A DNA stretch of 40,000 bases from Mesostigma viride (GCA_009746045.1 RPFO01001044.1:7501-47500); one strand, 5' to 3'; numbered from the stretch's first letter, positions 30,203 through 40,000 are shown. Program-made: numbers and translations. Notes: generated by a model from the letters alone, not told the origin.

Positions 30203-31166
30203 CTACTCAGCAAAGCGCCCCTTCCGCTTGGGGGGAGGGGGCTTGCCCACAGGGGCGGGCGTATGAGCCTGGACAATGGCTTTCCACCTCCTCTTGTCCT
30301 GCATAGCAGTCCAAGCAAGAGAGAGGGAGTGAATGCGATGTTCAAACTGCGCTGGGACCACTAGGTCACTGAGCCATCAACTGCTGTGGGTAGGTCATGA
30401 CATGTTTGCCTACCTTCTTAGGAATGTCCTTAGGGCCAGGCCAGGTCAGGACATGCCGTCCTGGCTGGCCAAGCCGCTGTGGGCCGGCCAGACCGAGGGC
30501 GGTGTCTACCTGGCTGGTGCGAGCAAGATGTCCTACGAATGAGCACTATCCTACGCTGTCTAATCTCGTCCGAAATGCGAGGCATATATGCCCTGGTACA
30601 AAGATTCTAGATGCCTATGCGTGTCAAACCCTACATTCAGGGCCTGACGGAGCATCCTGGTTACCGTGCCGTTTACTGCTTGGCCGCCAGCGTGTCCGTG
30701 AGCGTCCATGCCTCGGCGCCATACGTGAGCACCGTGAGGACCAGGACCTTGAGGAGCATGCGCTTGCGGTGCTCGCCGAGGACCTTCGAGTGCCAGTAGG
30801 TTTTCAGCGAACGATGCCGAGCCCAGGCCAGGCCGATGCGGGTGTCCACATCGGTGGCGGTGTCAGGAAGCATGCTTCCCAGCAGTTTAAAGCGATCACG
30901 AAACGGGACCTCCGTCCCGTCTAGCAGCCGTGGTAGCGGCGGGCGACTGGAAGCCCCAATCACCATAGCCTCAGTTTTGACACTAATCTCCAACCCCACC
31001 GCCCGCGCCTCCAAGCCCAGACAGTCCAGCCAGGTCTGAATGTGCTCGGGGCGCGCGATGAGGGTGGTGTCGTCCGCATAAATCAAGTCGGCCAGGCGGT
31101 AACCAGGTTTAACCCCGCCGTGCGCGCTGTCGTTAAGGATGTCCAAGCCAGGCTCGAACCCCTTAA
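30203..31166 (-). pseudogene. LINE-B reverse transcriptase, C-terminal half (YADD box to stop)
   Basis: From 31166 the minus frame runs KGFEPGLDILNDSAHGG, then LADLIYADDTTLIARPEHIQ with the catalytic YADD intact, then FKLLGSMLP (thumb-side box) and LLKVLVLTVLTYGAEAWTLT. It meets a stop near 30,680. After a degraded stretch the ORF2 C-terminus resumes as FEHRIHSLSL-type sequence and RWKAIVQAHTPAPVGKPP, ending at 30205-30203. The first 24 or so codons read outward beyond 31167 belong to the inserted element, not to the LINE. Confidence 0.9.
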
Positions 31167-31239
31167 CCCGTGTTTTTTTACAACGCGATACATCGCGTTG
31201 TAGGGTTAGAACGCGATGTATCGCGTTGTAATCTGACAC

Positions 31240-33930
31240 GTGGCAAACCTATTAAACATGCGATTTTTGGTCTGAAACTTTCAAGATAGGTCAGAAACAT
31301 CTCATAGAATTCAAGAAAAAATCCTGGTATTTTTGGTATTTTTTTTGTGACAGCTGCAAACAAATATGTACCACTGAAATCAGGCATTTTCGCGGGACGA
31401 AGGTGAAGACGACGGCGATGGCGGCAGGTAGATCTTGCCAGTTTTCGCGCGAATTTCAGTGGCTGTTGGGTGGCACGACCATGATGATGCGTTCAAAGGT
31501 TGATAATTAGGTTTCTACGAGTTTGTTGAGGTACTGGGGCAAAGGAAACGTAGGTTTTTCCAGTTTCTCACCCAACTTTCATGCGGAAACCCTGGAAACC
31601 GGCATACATATTATTACGTCAAGACTCGGGTCTGCTGCGGCACCATGCTTGGTATTTCCAGGGTGTTTCGACTTCTTAACACATGTTTATTCATTCCGAA
31701 CGTCCGGACTCTCGGCTAAACCGAGAATTGTGCAGACTTTTATTGGGTAGCGCCGGGCATGATGGTGCCTGCAAATAGCGTAAGGCGTGACCGTGGCTAT
31801 TGCTACGGTATGCTGTATTTTCCTGGAAATGGCCTCTGCCACCGGCTCAATAGTGCTTGCAGGCGTAAGTATATCGTGTTTCTACCTAGTTTCTGCCAGT
31901 TTTCCACTTATTTCTACCGACCTCTGCCCAGCCTCTCTAAGACCGCCATCCTACTCGACGTTGCTTGCATGTCAGCCATAGCAGGTTGCAGTTGTGCAGT
32001 ATTTAGGTGCTGTATACGTCGTCAAGCCGTGCATATATCGTGAGGATTGGATGTTGATGGTTTATACTGCGTTGATTGTGCAAGAAGACCAGCTAGGTGC
32101 CCATAATCATGGTGTATAATCATGTGTTGTTAGCATCTTGCCACCATTTGCTAGCATGCATTCCAGCGTCATCTTTGCCTGCATGTAAGCTCATGGATCA
32201 CTCAACCTATCCAAGCCTTGCATTACACGTGCCTCTTTCTTTCAGTATTGCACGCGTTATGGAATGAAAACCCAGCACCTCCGTTCCCACGAGGCATGTG
32301 CTCAACACGTTGTGAGAGTGGATGATGCTTTGGCTATGGCTGCCTGATTCAGTCATATTAGGTCATCCAGTCATGATGTTTGATGCATGTTTGATGCTGT
32401 ATAACTTCTACAACACCTATTTTCAACGTTTTGACCCTCCAAGCTCACTATGGCCCCGTTTATGGGGCTCATGTCGTTGCGTCATGTTGTGAAGGGCTCT
32501 CATTTTTCCCACTGCGTTGTACTGCGTTGTAATTGTGATGCTAATGAAAAATAGCTCCAGTGGCCCAATGGGCCTGAGTTTTGTTTCACAGAGCCTGCAT
32601 ATGTTGCCCATAGCTCGTGCAAGAAGCCAGATTTTTTTCATGAACCATTTGTGAATAAGCACATGACTTGTGACCTAGGGTCAAGAAATCGCGGTCATGG
32701 TCAGACCCCCCTGTATTCAAACCAGTGTATCTCTCTAATGAATCACAACACCGCGAACCCGCCAAATTTTGACATAAATTATTGTCCGGATTTCGTCCGA
32801 GATCTAGATTTTTCCCGCGCCGCGTGAGACGAAAACGACGAAAACACCCATGGCGGTCGAGCATCAGCTAGCGTTCTGAAACCTGCGTCATTTCAGCCGC
32901 CTGAGGTGTCAAAACGAAGCTTACATCACGATTAATCCATGGAATAAGTTTGGAATGATATGCGCTGTGATTGCGACGAGGGCATTGAGCGGGACAAATA
33001 TTTTTTTTGCAGCGCACAATTTTTTTCGCGAAATCCAGATTTCTCGGTGGTACGTGTCTCACGGTCTTGGATACGGGAGGAAACGAAAAACCCGGCACGA
33101 TAGCTCAGCTTGTTCGTTATAATATTCCCGAAGAGGTTAGTGTTTTCGTTTTTTGAGTTTCGCTTTTAATTTTCCGGCATTTGCGTGAATAAACTGGGGG
33201 GTGCGAAATCCGTCTGTTTCTTGCGTCATGCAATGCATATCTTTATCGTCAGATAATTACCTCTTTAGGCTATGCCCGACCTTCCTATACTGCCAGCCTG
33301 CGGCAATAAGCCAGCAGGACATATGGCGTGCACGAGATTCCGCGCAAAGGTCCCTAATGGTCTCCCGGCTGTGCAATAAGTGCGGTAAAAACTGCGAAAA
33401 TTGCTTATAATGCCTGTAGAAAGCTCTTTGCGACAGTGTTTTCCAAGCGAGTTTATCGTTCTTTTGACGCCCGATACAAAAGGCAAAGGGGGGCATCGTT
33501 TTTAATTAGTCGGCATGCGGTTTCGAGGTGTGATGGGCCGGGCAGAGGACCTCGCCACGACACGCTGGGTTCAAGCTTCGCATCTCCCGGCAGCCATAAA
33601 GAAGCGCAGATTAAGCGAGGTGAGCGAGCTAGAGGGCCCAGGATCGCTGCTAACGCAAGGCAGCTTCTCAAAGGGTAGAGAGCTGGATTAATAAGACGTT
33701 CTCAAGTGCATTTTGCAGTGGTTATTGCCACCTTGTCCAGATATTTGCCCTCGTCTTTCTGATTTAAAGACTGTTTTAAAGAGGGATAGGATAACGTTTC
33801 CAACGTTGTTGCTCATTCATTAAAGTAAAGAAAGAGCCTTTTCAGTTGCTGACAACGAGATGGAAGCTGCCTCATGCAAACTACCCATGCAATGCAAGTG
33901 ATGCAACGTGAGGCCATGCATGGCTAACGT
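31240..33930. other. interior of the piggyBac-like element, left part
   Basis: AT-richer sequence with several short frames of 60-95 codons on both strands. None shows the DDD core or Cys-rich tail of piggyBac transposase. No other gene is recognised. Confidence 0.5.
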
Positions 33931-34969
33931 TGACTTCATGCGTGAGTTGGGCAGGTGGCTGGCTAGGTGTGTGGCTGGCTAGGTGAACGGGGCGTGTATG
34001 GAGGGACCTGATGGTGCGGGCGTGCGAGGGCAAGTGGGCGGGCACATGCCTGGCTGGTTTGGGTGTTGGGTGGTTAGGTGGTTTGGTGATCGGGTTGTTG
34101 AGTGGTTAGGTGGTTAGGTAGTTGTGTAGCTGGTTGATTGGTTGGTTGGTTGTTCAGTTGCCCTGGAAGTCTTGGGTGGGAGGCTTAGGCTGTAGATGCT
34201 TCAAGGGATTCCTAGACATGGGTGGGTTCAATGGCAGGTGGCTGGCTGAAAGGTGGATGCCTTGGTAAATGGCTGGCCGAGTAGCTGGGAGCACAGGCAG
34301 GTGGAGAGGGTGGGTGGATGGGTGGCTGGTCATGATGGGTAGACGAGTGTTAGGGTGATCGGTTGTAGGCAGATGGCCAGGTGTCTGCGTGATGATAGGC
34401 TTTGGAGACTCCTAAGTGGGTGGGTAGTTAGATGTGTGAGTGAAACAATTGCATGGGTTTGAGGATGGTGGGTTAGTGGTTGGGTGGTTAGGGATGCGTG
34501 TGGGTGGGTGGGTTGGTGGATGGGCCATTGGTGGTTGGTGGCTGGTGGATGTGTAGATGACTAGGTGTGGGTCGGTGGGCGAAGGGACGGGTAGATGGGC
34601 GGGTGGGCGCACAGATATGGATGCGTGGGTGGGTTTATGGTTGGGACCGACTTACCTGATATCGCTGGTGAAGGGCTGTGCAGGTTGGGGGTGAGGTGGG
34701 GGGTGGCTGGCTGAGAAAGTGCATGTGTGGGTGGGTCAGTGGGTATAAGGGTGGGGGGGCACTGAGTGGTTGAGTGGGTGGGTGGGTGGGTGGGTCAAGG
34801 GTGGGTGGCCGGATGGTGCATATGGGGCATGCTGGCTGGGTGTTTAGGTGGTTGGGTGGTTGGGTGGTTGGCTCATTGGATGGGTGAGTGCTTCCTTATT
34901 ACCTATTATAGGTGTGTGGGTCGCAAGCGCAGGTGCCTTGCTGGGTGGGTGAATGTCCAAGTGGGTTGG
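33930..34969. repeat. degenerate GGTTGG/GGTGGCTGG low-complexity tract
   Basis: About 1 kb of imperfect G/T-rich tetra- to octanucleotide repeats (GGTGGGTGG, GGTTAGGTGG, GGCTGGCTAGG) on the plus strand. It resumes at 36,698-36,900 on the far side of the nested TTAA element, so one tract was split by that insertion. Confidence 0.85.
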
Positions 34970-36697
34970 TTAACACGTCGTTCGTCACTGCACCTATTCT
35001 TAGGACTGAGTTCAACTCAGTCCTATTCTTAGGACTGAGTTTTTGGGTTTCGTAGAAAATTCGCCCAAGTCGGAATGTTTGTCAAAAAAATTCCCTCAAA
35101 ATTTATTCAAATACTACGTGAAATGACCTTTCTTAGACATATTTTTGCGATTTTTTTGGATTTTGTTTGGGCGGCTAAATGTACGGTCAAAGTACAGGTG
35201 GTAAGGGTACTTTTTCACGTGAAACGTGAGTTCCGGAAATGCACGACCTAGCCATGGCGGCTTGCGCCCATGCATGCAGTTTACGTTTGCGGACGATTTA
35301 GCTGGTAAAACCCAGGAAATAGATTTTATATGTCCTAAAGATGACACAAACCAATTTTTAGCTCCCGGGGATGCGATTTACCAGGTGTCGGCACTGCTCT
35401 TGCTGGAAAAAACTGCGACCAGGCAGGTTGACGGAATTGATGACTAAATTTACTTTACGGTGCAGTTCGAAGGGTTTACATGCTTCTTTCTACTTATTAT
35501 CATGCATGTGTGTAGAATTAAGTCAGTGGCAGTAAAGATTTGATTATTTCGACCACTCTGTCATGTCATGGTTTGTGTGCCGCAAGTGTCACTTTTGCGG
35601 GCACCGCCTGGGCCAAGATAACGCCATCCGTGCACGGTAAAGCTGAAATATCGTCACCTCATCGTTTTGTTATGTTCTTACATGAGTTTGAGCTTGCAAG
35701 GCGCTGTCAGTTTCGAATCTTGATGCGCTTTCTTGACCGTTGCCTGCCCCTCTCTAAACCCCCCATTTTTTATGATGTTACCAGGCATTTGCCTTACCCT
35801 AGTGTACTTTTGCAGTTTTTTAGGCGCTGTATGGGTTTAAATACCTTCATAGATGTTAGTTATTCTTTTGCTACGTTCATACTGCGTGATTGTATGGCCA
35901 TGGGCTGCATCCAGCGTGCTTTCAAGCTTATACGGGTGAGTGAAGAATCTTGGTGATAAACCACTGTCATCATGTGCCAGCAAGTATGTTGGCCATGCCA
36001 TGGCAAGGCAAAACAGTGTTAGCCATCTCTATTCTTGTTAAAAACAATTGAAATATGCTTAACCTACCCATTATATTGGTGGTTAAGGCTCATAATAAAA
36101 CCCTTTGTAGGTAGGTATCAATGCCCATTCCCTACGTGCGTGCATAGGCTCTCACACATATACTAAGGTATAATATAACTGCAATATGATGATGCAAGTA
36201 TGTTTTCCTGTTATGCTAGAAGGGAAATGAGTTGATTGGCATGGTTGGTTGCCACGGTGGTGTGTAGTATGACCGCACTTACATGCTTGCACATTGCTAG
36301 CAACCTCGAAACCCATTCTTAGGGCTGGTGGTTTTTGGTGAGTTTCAGGTAGAGGCTGTGGCCAAATTGAGCCCAGTTTTTTGCCATGTTTCAAGAACTA
36401 TATTGTTTACACGCCTATATTTTTTCAACATGCAAATGGATTTTATTGAATTTTCCCAACTCGTCCTTCCACAGAAAATTGCCAAATCGCGAGCATGGGT
36501 TGACACCCTTGTAAAATTTTACATGATTTGGTCAACATATGATTTTTTAGGCATATGCCCAAGCATTAGCATGATATTGAGTGCTCTGATGCATATCAAA
36601 CATATGGGGTACCCCCCTACCCTTACCGCTACATGATCTCAAAGTTGGCATACTCAGTCCTATTTTTAGGACTGAGTTTTGACGTACGACGTGTTAA
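34970..36697. mobile_element. second TTAA transposon, 1720 bp (34974-36693), nested
   Basis: TTAA lies at 34970-34973 and 36694-36697, with G/T-rich tract on both outer sides. The terminal inverted repeat is CACGTCGT-N-CGTCA. Inside it are perfect palindromes ACTCAGTCCTA-N4-TAGGACTGAGT at 35015-35040 (left, plus an extra half copy at 34993-35012) and 36652-36677 (right). TTAA duplications occur in piggyBac, Kolobok and Sola3 superfamilies; CACG ends do not decide among them. Two frames, 35226-35447 and 35540-35956 (+), lie inside but show no known transposase motif. Confidence 0.85.
35226..35956 (+). other. two unrecognised frames inside the second TTAA element
   Basis: 35226-35447 codes a 73-residue frame (FADDLAGKTQEIDFICPK, APGDAIYQVSALLLLEK). 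35540-35956 codes 138 residues (HGKAEISSPHRFVMFLHEFE, LMRFLDRCLPLSKPPIFYDV). They are in the same orientation with a 90-bp gap, and a third frame at 36328-36636 follows. Their composition is protein-like. I recognise no family; they may be a decayed transposase or captured exons. Confidence 0.3.
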
Positions 36698-37393
36698 GCT
36701 GGTTGGGTGCCTAGGTGCATGCGTGGTTATATAATAAGGTGGGTTAGCACGTGCACGGCTGGCTGGCTGGCTTTGGTCACTAGGTGGGTGGACGTGTGGG
36801 TGGCTGGGTGCACGGGCGCGCAAGAGTGTAAGCAGTTCATTGGGTGGGTGACCAGGTGGCTGCATGGGTGGGTTACTGCATGGGTGGCTCGGTGCCCACA
36901 AAGCACAAGAGATGGAGACATGGGATATGCCAATTCCATATCACGTGAGCATACGTGGATGCCAGGTGACATGTGCCAGCGGCTGGGTGTCACTTCACCT
37001 TGATGTTCGCTCGGCATGTTCTTGACATGTATTACACGTATATATCACGCACGGTGCGTGTTGGTAGCAACCAAATGGCTGTGTTCTAGTGACGTGGCAT
37101 GTATTGTCCACCTTTCCTTCCCATTTTGCAATGTGCCAAGTAGTTTAAAGGTATGGTGTTATGGGGTATATATGGACGTGCACTGCGCATCACAGCAATG
37201 TGGCATACTGGCAATGTCTACCTTACATTATACATTCTGCTAGCTATGGTCACCACTCAGGCATTCACATGCCCCAAGGTTTTGCACGCTGTTTGTACTA
37301 GTCATTCTTGAGTTGCCTGCAAAGAATTAACATGATGTGCCCTAGCTTGGGGGGTGTCTTGGTGGTTAGTGTTGTTAAAATTGTGATAAAAAA

Positions 37394-37600
37394 GAGCCAA
37401 AATGGTGACAAATGCAGGCAAATGTCACCATTTTGGGCTCCGTATGATCTGAATTTTTGCACATGAATTGTGGGGACCCTGTGTCAGGTGTTGGCATGAT
37501 GACAATAGGTTTGGGTGTCATTCTGACATTATTTGGATTTAATATTAATTAAAAATTGCCATTTACGACAAATGCTAGCACTATTTTGCTAGCATTTGTC
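37394..37600. repeat. pair of related inverted repeats
   Basis: 37394-37410 pairs with 37423-37440 (GAGCCAAAATGGTGACA, one bulge). 37567-37580 pairs perfectly with 37587-37600 (GACAAATGCTAGCA). Both hairpins are followed by GGGCTCCG-W-ATG, so they look like two diverged copies of one unit about 170 bp apart, in the right arm of the piggyBac-like element. Confidence 0.85.
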
Positions 37601-38085
37601 ACTAAATAGGGCTCCGAATGCCCTAGAACTTTGTACAAGGTCAGAACAACTCGTATTCGTCACCCTTGCAAAGTTACAGCATAATCTGATATCAATTATT
37701 GTTGCTATGCAAGTGCAAGTGGTTTAGGTGGCCAGTTTTGGCCTTGGATCTGGAGTTAACTTAAGCAGGGAATACCACGTAAACTTAACATTTTGACTCA
37801 ACTACTCCACCACTAGCCAGACACATCCCGGGGAGTCGTGGGATCCAATCCTAGGTCAATCCAACCATAAACTTGCCATGGGCCAGAATTTATGTAAAAA
37901 AAAGGCCATTTCAAGGTGTTGTGATTAGCATTTTGTAGGTCTGAGTAGCTCAAAAACTCCTTTGATTTATGGGCTTTCAGGAAAGTATATACATGACCAT
38001 GAAAAAAAATTTTCCTTAGGTGCTATACGCGTTCTAAAAAAAGCTTACAACGCGATATATCGCGTTCCAATTAAAAAAACACGGG

Positions 38086-38513
38086 TTAAGAGCAGTAAAG
38101 CGCGCACGTGCCCGGCGCATGACGTGATCAACGACAATAATGAACAGATATGGGGACAGGACACAACCTTGCCACACCCCGTGGTGAAGGGGGAATGGTG
38201 GGGTGGTGCCTTCCGCAGTCCGCACTACTGCCTGTGAGCCCTCATACAGTCGGCGAATGGCAGCAATAAACGCAGGTGGCACTCGATCCAGAGCTAGGAT
38301 GGCCCAAAGAGCCTCCCAGAGGACCGTGTCAAAGGCCTTGAAATAGTCAACAAAAATGAAGACCAGCGGCAAACTGTCAAGGGGAGGGCGACGCACCTCC
38401 TCCATCAACCGGCGTGCGACAAACACAGCCATGACAGTGTTACGACCACGACGGAAACCCATCTGAGACTCACCCAGGTGTGGGTCCAGCGCGGCGCGGA
38501 GCCTGGTTGGCAT
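38086..38513 (-). pseudogene. LINE-B reverse transcriptase, N-terminal fragment
   Basis: On the minus strand, MGFRRGRNTVMAVFVARRL, FIFVDYFKAFDTVLWEAL (motif A with the catalytic Asp context), GTTPPFPLHHGVWQGCVLSP (motif B) and YLFIIVVDHVMRRARARFTAL. It stops at the TTAA where the DNA transposon enters. These are reverse transcriptase blocks 2-4 of a LINE ORF2. Confidence 0.92.
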
Positions 38514-38632
38514 GGTGCGAGCTAAGTGCCCTACTAGCTAGCTGCAGGCCGGCACCGCTGCTTGATGGTGCTGGTGATAAGTGGCATGCCGAGGCACAAA
38601 TCCTCCTTGCGGACATGAGCAGCGTATCCTAG

Positions 38633-39343
38633 CTAGCCGCACGGAAAATTGACCGCAGCATGTTGGTGACCGCGCCGCCGGTCCAGCTTGTTGGCAAGGT
38701 CGGCGGTGAGGGCCCACGTCTCGGCCCCGTCAGGTCCTGTTTCTCTAGCTTGCCCAAGGGCTTGCGCCACAGGGCCCTGTATTGGCGTAAAGCGTGCCAG
38801 GCGAGGGAGGTACGGTGGTCGATCCTCGTCGGCCTCGCAGCTGGGGAGTGAGCTACCCAGCAATTAACTTGGTCTGAAACGCGGTCCCGGTACTGGACTC
38901 GAGAGCCATCAAGTAGAAAGAGGTCGGGCGGTGGCTGAGTGAGCCCAATCGCCAGAGCCTCAGTCTTCTAATTGCTGACCTCGAGCCCCACCATGCGGGC
39001 CTCGATTGCCAGGCAGTCAAGCCACGTCTGCACGTGCTCAGTGTCCTCGAAGAGGGTGGTGTCGTCTGCATATAGATGATGTCCGCTAGCTGAATCTCTG
39101 TTTCCGCCCCGCCATGCCAGAAATGGTTGGCGACCTGCAACCCTGGTTCCCTACCCACAATGCGAGCAAACCGCTTGCGCGCCTGAATCATAACGTATTC
39201 GACCACAATAATGAACAGGTATGGCGAGAGCACGCAGCCCTGCCACACACTCTTCTGTAGAGGGCATGGTGGCGTGGTCCCGTAGGAAGTGCGCACCGAG
39301 GTGGCTGCGCTCGGATGCCCCACCGGATGCCCATGCTAAATGC
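38633..39343 (-). pseudogene. LINE-A reverse transcriptase fragment, frameshifted
   Basis: On the minus strand, YGTTPPCPLQKSVWQGCVLSP and YLFIIVVEYVMIQARKRFAR, then LADIIY. There a 2-bp insertion breaks the catalytic box; in the shifted frame it reads ADDTTLFEDTEHVQTWLDCL. Farther on come VGLEV and, near 38,720, GAETWALTADLANKLDR, the equivalent of GAEAWTLTDTLAAKQ in LINE-B. Several further stops and shifts follow. The element cannot make an active enzyme. Confidence 0.9.
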
Positions 39344-39349
39344 GATGTT

Positions 39350-39642
39350 GGACGCATGGCGTGTGCAGCTGTGCACCAGGGTACAAGAGGAAAAGGAAGG
39401 GGTGTCTTTATTCATATTAATATCCTGATGCATGGACAGTTTATTGTTTCATCACGAGCATGGAATCTCGGTACAACACCAGACCTCGGATGCAAAGCAT
39501 TCACGTCTTGCAGGCCCATGCAGTTATTGGCAGGTCTGCACAATCAAGTCGCTGCAGTAAATGCACGAATAAAAAGAATTCTCATGCGTCAGGGTTTGCC
39601 TAGTGAACGCCCACGGGCAAAACCGACTAGCGTTCATATGGC
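39350..39642 (-). other. 3' UTR and downstream flank of the PDI-like gene
   Basis: A minus-strand AATAAA (about 39408-39413, in GAATAAAG) lies about 230 bp past the stop and could be a polyadenylation signal. LINE-A begins directly beyond, at 39343-39349. Confidence 0.4.
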
Positions 39643-39907
39643 TTAGTTGGTGGTCTCCTTCGTGAGGTCCGAGGCAGTCTCAATGGCGAACTTCTTCAGA
39701 GCGTCCAGGTCACGGCCACCACTGTACTTCTTGTACTCCTCGCCGTTGTGGTAGACCTTCAGGGTCGGGTAGCCACGGATTTCGGCCTTGGAGCAGACGT
39801 TCTTATGAACGGTGCAGTCGACCTTGGCAATCACCAAACCGGACTCGCTGGCAACCTCGCCAGCAAGCTGCTCCCAGGTCGGGGCCAGACGTTTACAATG
39901 GCCGCAC
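39643..39907 (-). CDS. protein disulfide isomerase-like protein, last exon (thioredoxin domain)
   Basis: This exon opens with an acceptor (GCTTCCCAG|G) at 39909-39908 and codes CGHCKRLAPTWEQLAGEVAS, VIAKVDCTVHKNVCSKAEIR, GYPTLKVYHNGEEYKKYSGG and RDLDALKKFAIETA, stop TAA at 39645-39643. The CGHC redox site, the VDCT and the cis-Pro GYPTLK are those of PDI a-type domains, closest in feel to TXNDC5/ERp46. The first exon base completes a TGG codon, so the Trp of WCGHC is split by the intron. The protein ends DLTKETTN, not KDEL. Upstream exons, including any signal peptide, lie beyond position 40000. It acts in oxidative protein folding by family knowledge. Confidence 0.9.
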
Positions 39908-40000
39908 CTGGGAAGCGGGAAAAAGCATCATCAACGTTGACAGCACCTTGGACACAGCGGTGAGACACACATGTTCAATCCACGACGGACCAGCAAGACA
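39908..40000 (-). other. intron of the PDI-like gene, partial
   Basis: The last 93 bases show no coding continuation for the FYAPW that should precede CGHC, so the intron runs past the window edge. Confidence 0.65.

Larger units (their letters stand above)
31163..38089. mobile_element. piggyBac-like TTAA transposon, 6919 bp (31167-38085)
   Basis: TTAA lies at 31163-31166 and 38086-38089. The terminal inverted repeat is CCCGTGTTTTTTTA at both ends (14 bp identical). Next to it are palindromes of the form AACGCGAT-N2-ATCGCGTT: two on the left (31180-31201, 31208-31229) and one on the right (38048-38067). A TTAA duplication with CCC ends is the piggyBac pattern. Removing the element plus one TTAA rejoins the LINE-B frame as RFTALKGFEPGL, which aligns without gap to RFARIVGREPGL in LINE-A. 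I find no transposase in the 5.2 kb left after removing the nested element, so it is probably non-autonomous or badly decayed. Confidence 0.9.
30036..38513 (-). mobile_element. LINE-B, inserted into LINE-A
   Basis: The 12-bp duplication CCTGGTTGGCAT lies at 30036-30047 and 38502-38513. Its tail (TTTAA)n starts at once after the left copy (30048-30066), followed by the 3' UTR and ORF2 in minus orientation. Its reverse transcriptase is split at TTAA by the 6.9-kb element 31167-38085. Without that insert LINE-B is about 1.5 kb, so it is 5'-truncated inside the reverse transcriptase, just upstream of MGFRRGRNT. Confidence 0.88.
27428..39349 (-). mobile_element. LINE-A, outermost element of the nest
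   Basis: LINE-A reads on the minus strand from about 39343 down to its tail at 27434-27450. Its visible pieces are 39343-38514, 30047-29228 and 27474-27434. Two later insertions break it: LINE-B between 30036 and 38513, and a hAT-type element at 27475-29227. The junctions join cleanly: across the LINE-B site the restored sequence GCTCGCACC..CCAGGTAGACACC aligns with the same part of LINE-B. A possible 6-bp duplication GATGTT flanks it (27428-27433, 39344-39349), too short to be sure. The 5' end is truncated within the reverse transcriptase palm. Confidence 0.85.

Noticed and set aside
31163-31240. LINE reading frame extended into CKKTRVKG and upstream residues
   Set aside because: Those codons lie in the inserted DNA transposon, whose end happens to be open in this frame.

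Overview
The window reads as nuclear DNA of a green-lineage alga: GC-rich coding exons, GT-AG introns, a plastid-type TPR protein, a plant-type TTTAGGG telomere-like motif at 19,229-19,243, and heavy simple-sequence content. The genus cannot be fixed from sequence alone. Four host genes can be supported. They are a single-exon plastid TPR protein (81-1331, +); a seven-exon 5-formyltetrahydrofolate cyclo-ligase (5563-14070, -); a five-exon mRNA-decapping scaffold of the EDC4/VARICOSE family (14764-24187, +); and the last exon of a protein-disulfide-isomerase-like protein (39643-39907, -), whose upstream exons lie beyond the window.

Layout. 1-1331: TPR gene. 1332-5562: intergenic, with a 43-bp minisatellite (2021-2368) and a frameshifted LINE ORF1 (3070-4528, -) between two diverged direct repeats. 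5563-14070: cyclo-ligase, whose introns hold a 22-bp satellite, several smaller minisatellites and a 1-kb polypurine/GT/GGTG tract. 14071-14763: a gap of about 0.7 kb between two divergently transcribed genes, a probable shared promoter region. 14764-24187: the EDC4-like gene, whose introns hold an 8-bp CCCCTCAT array, a 44-bp repeat, a GGTG array and a 35-bp array. 24188-26757: no gene seen. 26758-39349: mobile elements. 39350-40000: 3' part of the PDI-like gene.

The main discovery is the mobile-element nest at 27,428-39,349, which can be taken apart to the base from target-site duplications. LINE-A (ORF2 on -) was interrupted by a 1753-bp hAT-type element (8-bp duplication TTGGGAGA) and by LINE-B (12-bp duplication CCTGGTTGGCAT). 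LINE-B's reverse transcriptase was split by a 6.9-kb piggyBac-like element at TTAA. That element contains a second, unrelated 1720-bp TTAA element. Both TTAA elements carry subterminal perfect or near-perfect palindromes at each end. Conceptual removal of the piggyBac-like element with one TTAA restores the LINE-B reading frame in register with LINE-A.

The second unusual pattern is in the host genes. At four splice junctions (two acceptors in the cyclo-ligase, two donors in the EDC4-like gene) the exon edge plus adjoining intron is repeated in tandem, in decayed form, inside the intron. The host genes look unrelated in pathway: folate one-carbon metabolism, mRNA decapping, plastid biogenesis and disulfide formation. 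The cyclo-ligase and the decapping scaffold may share a promoter.
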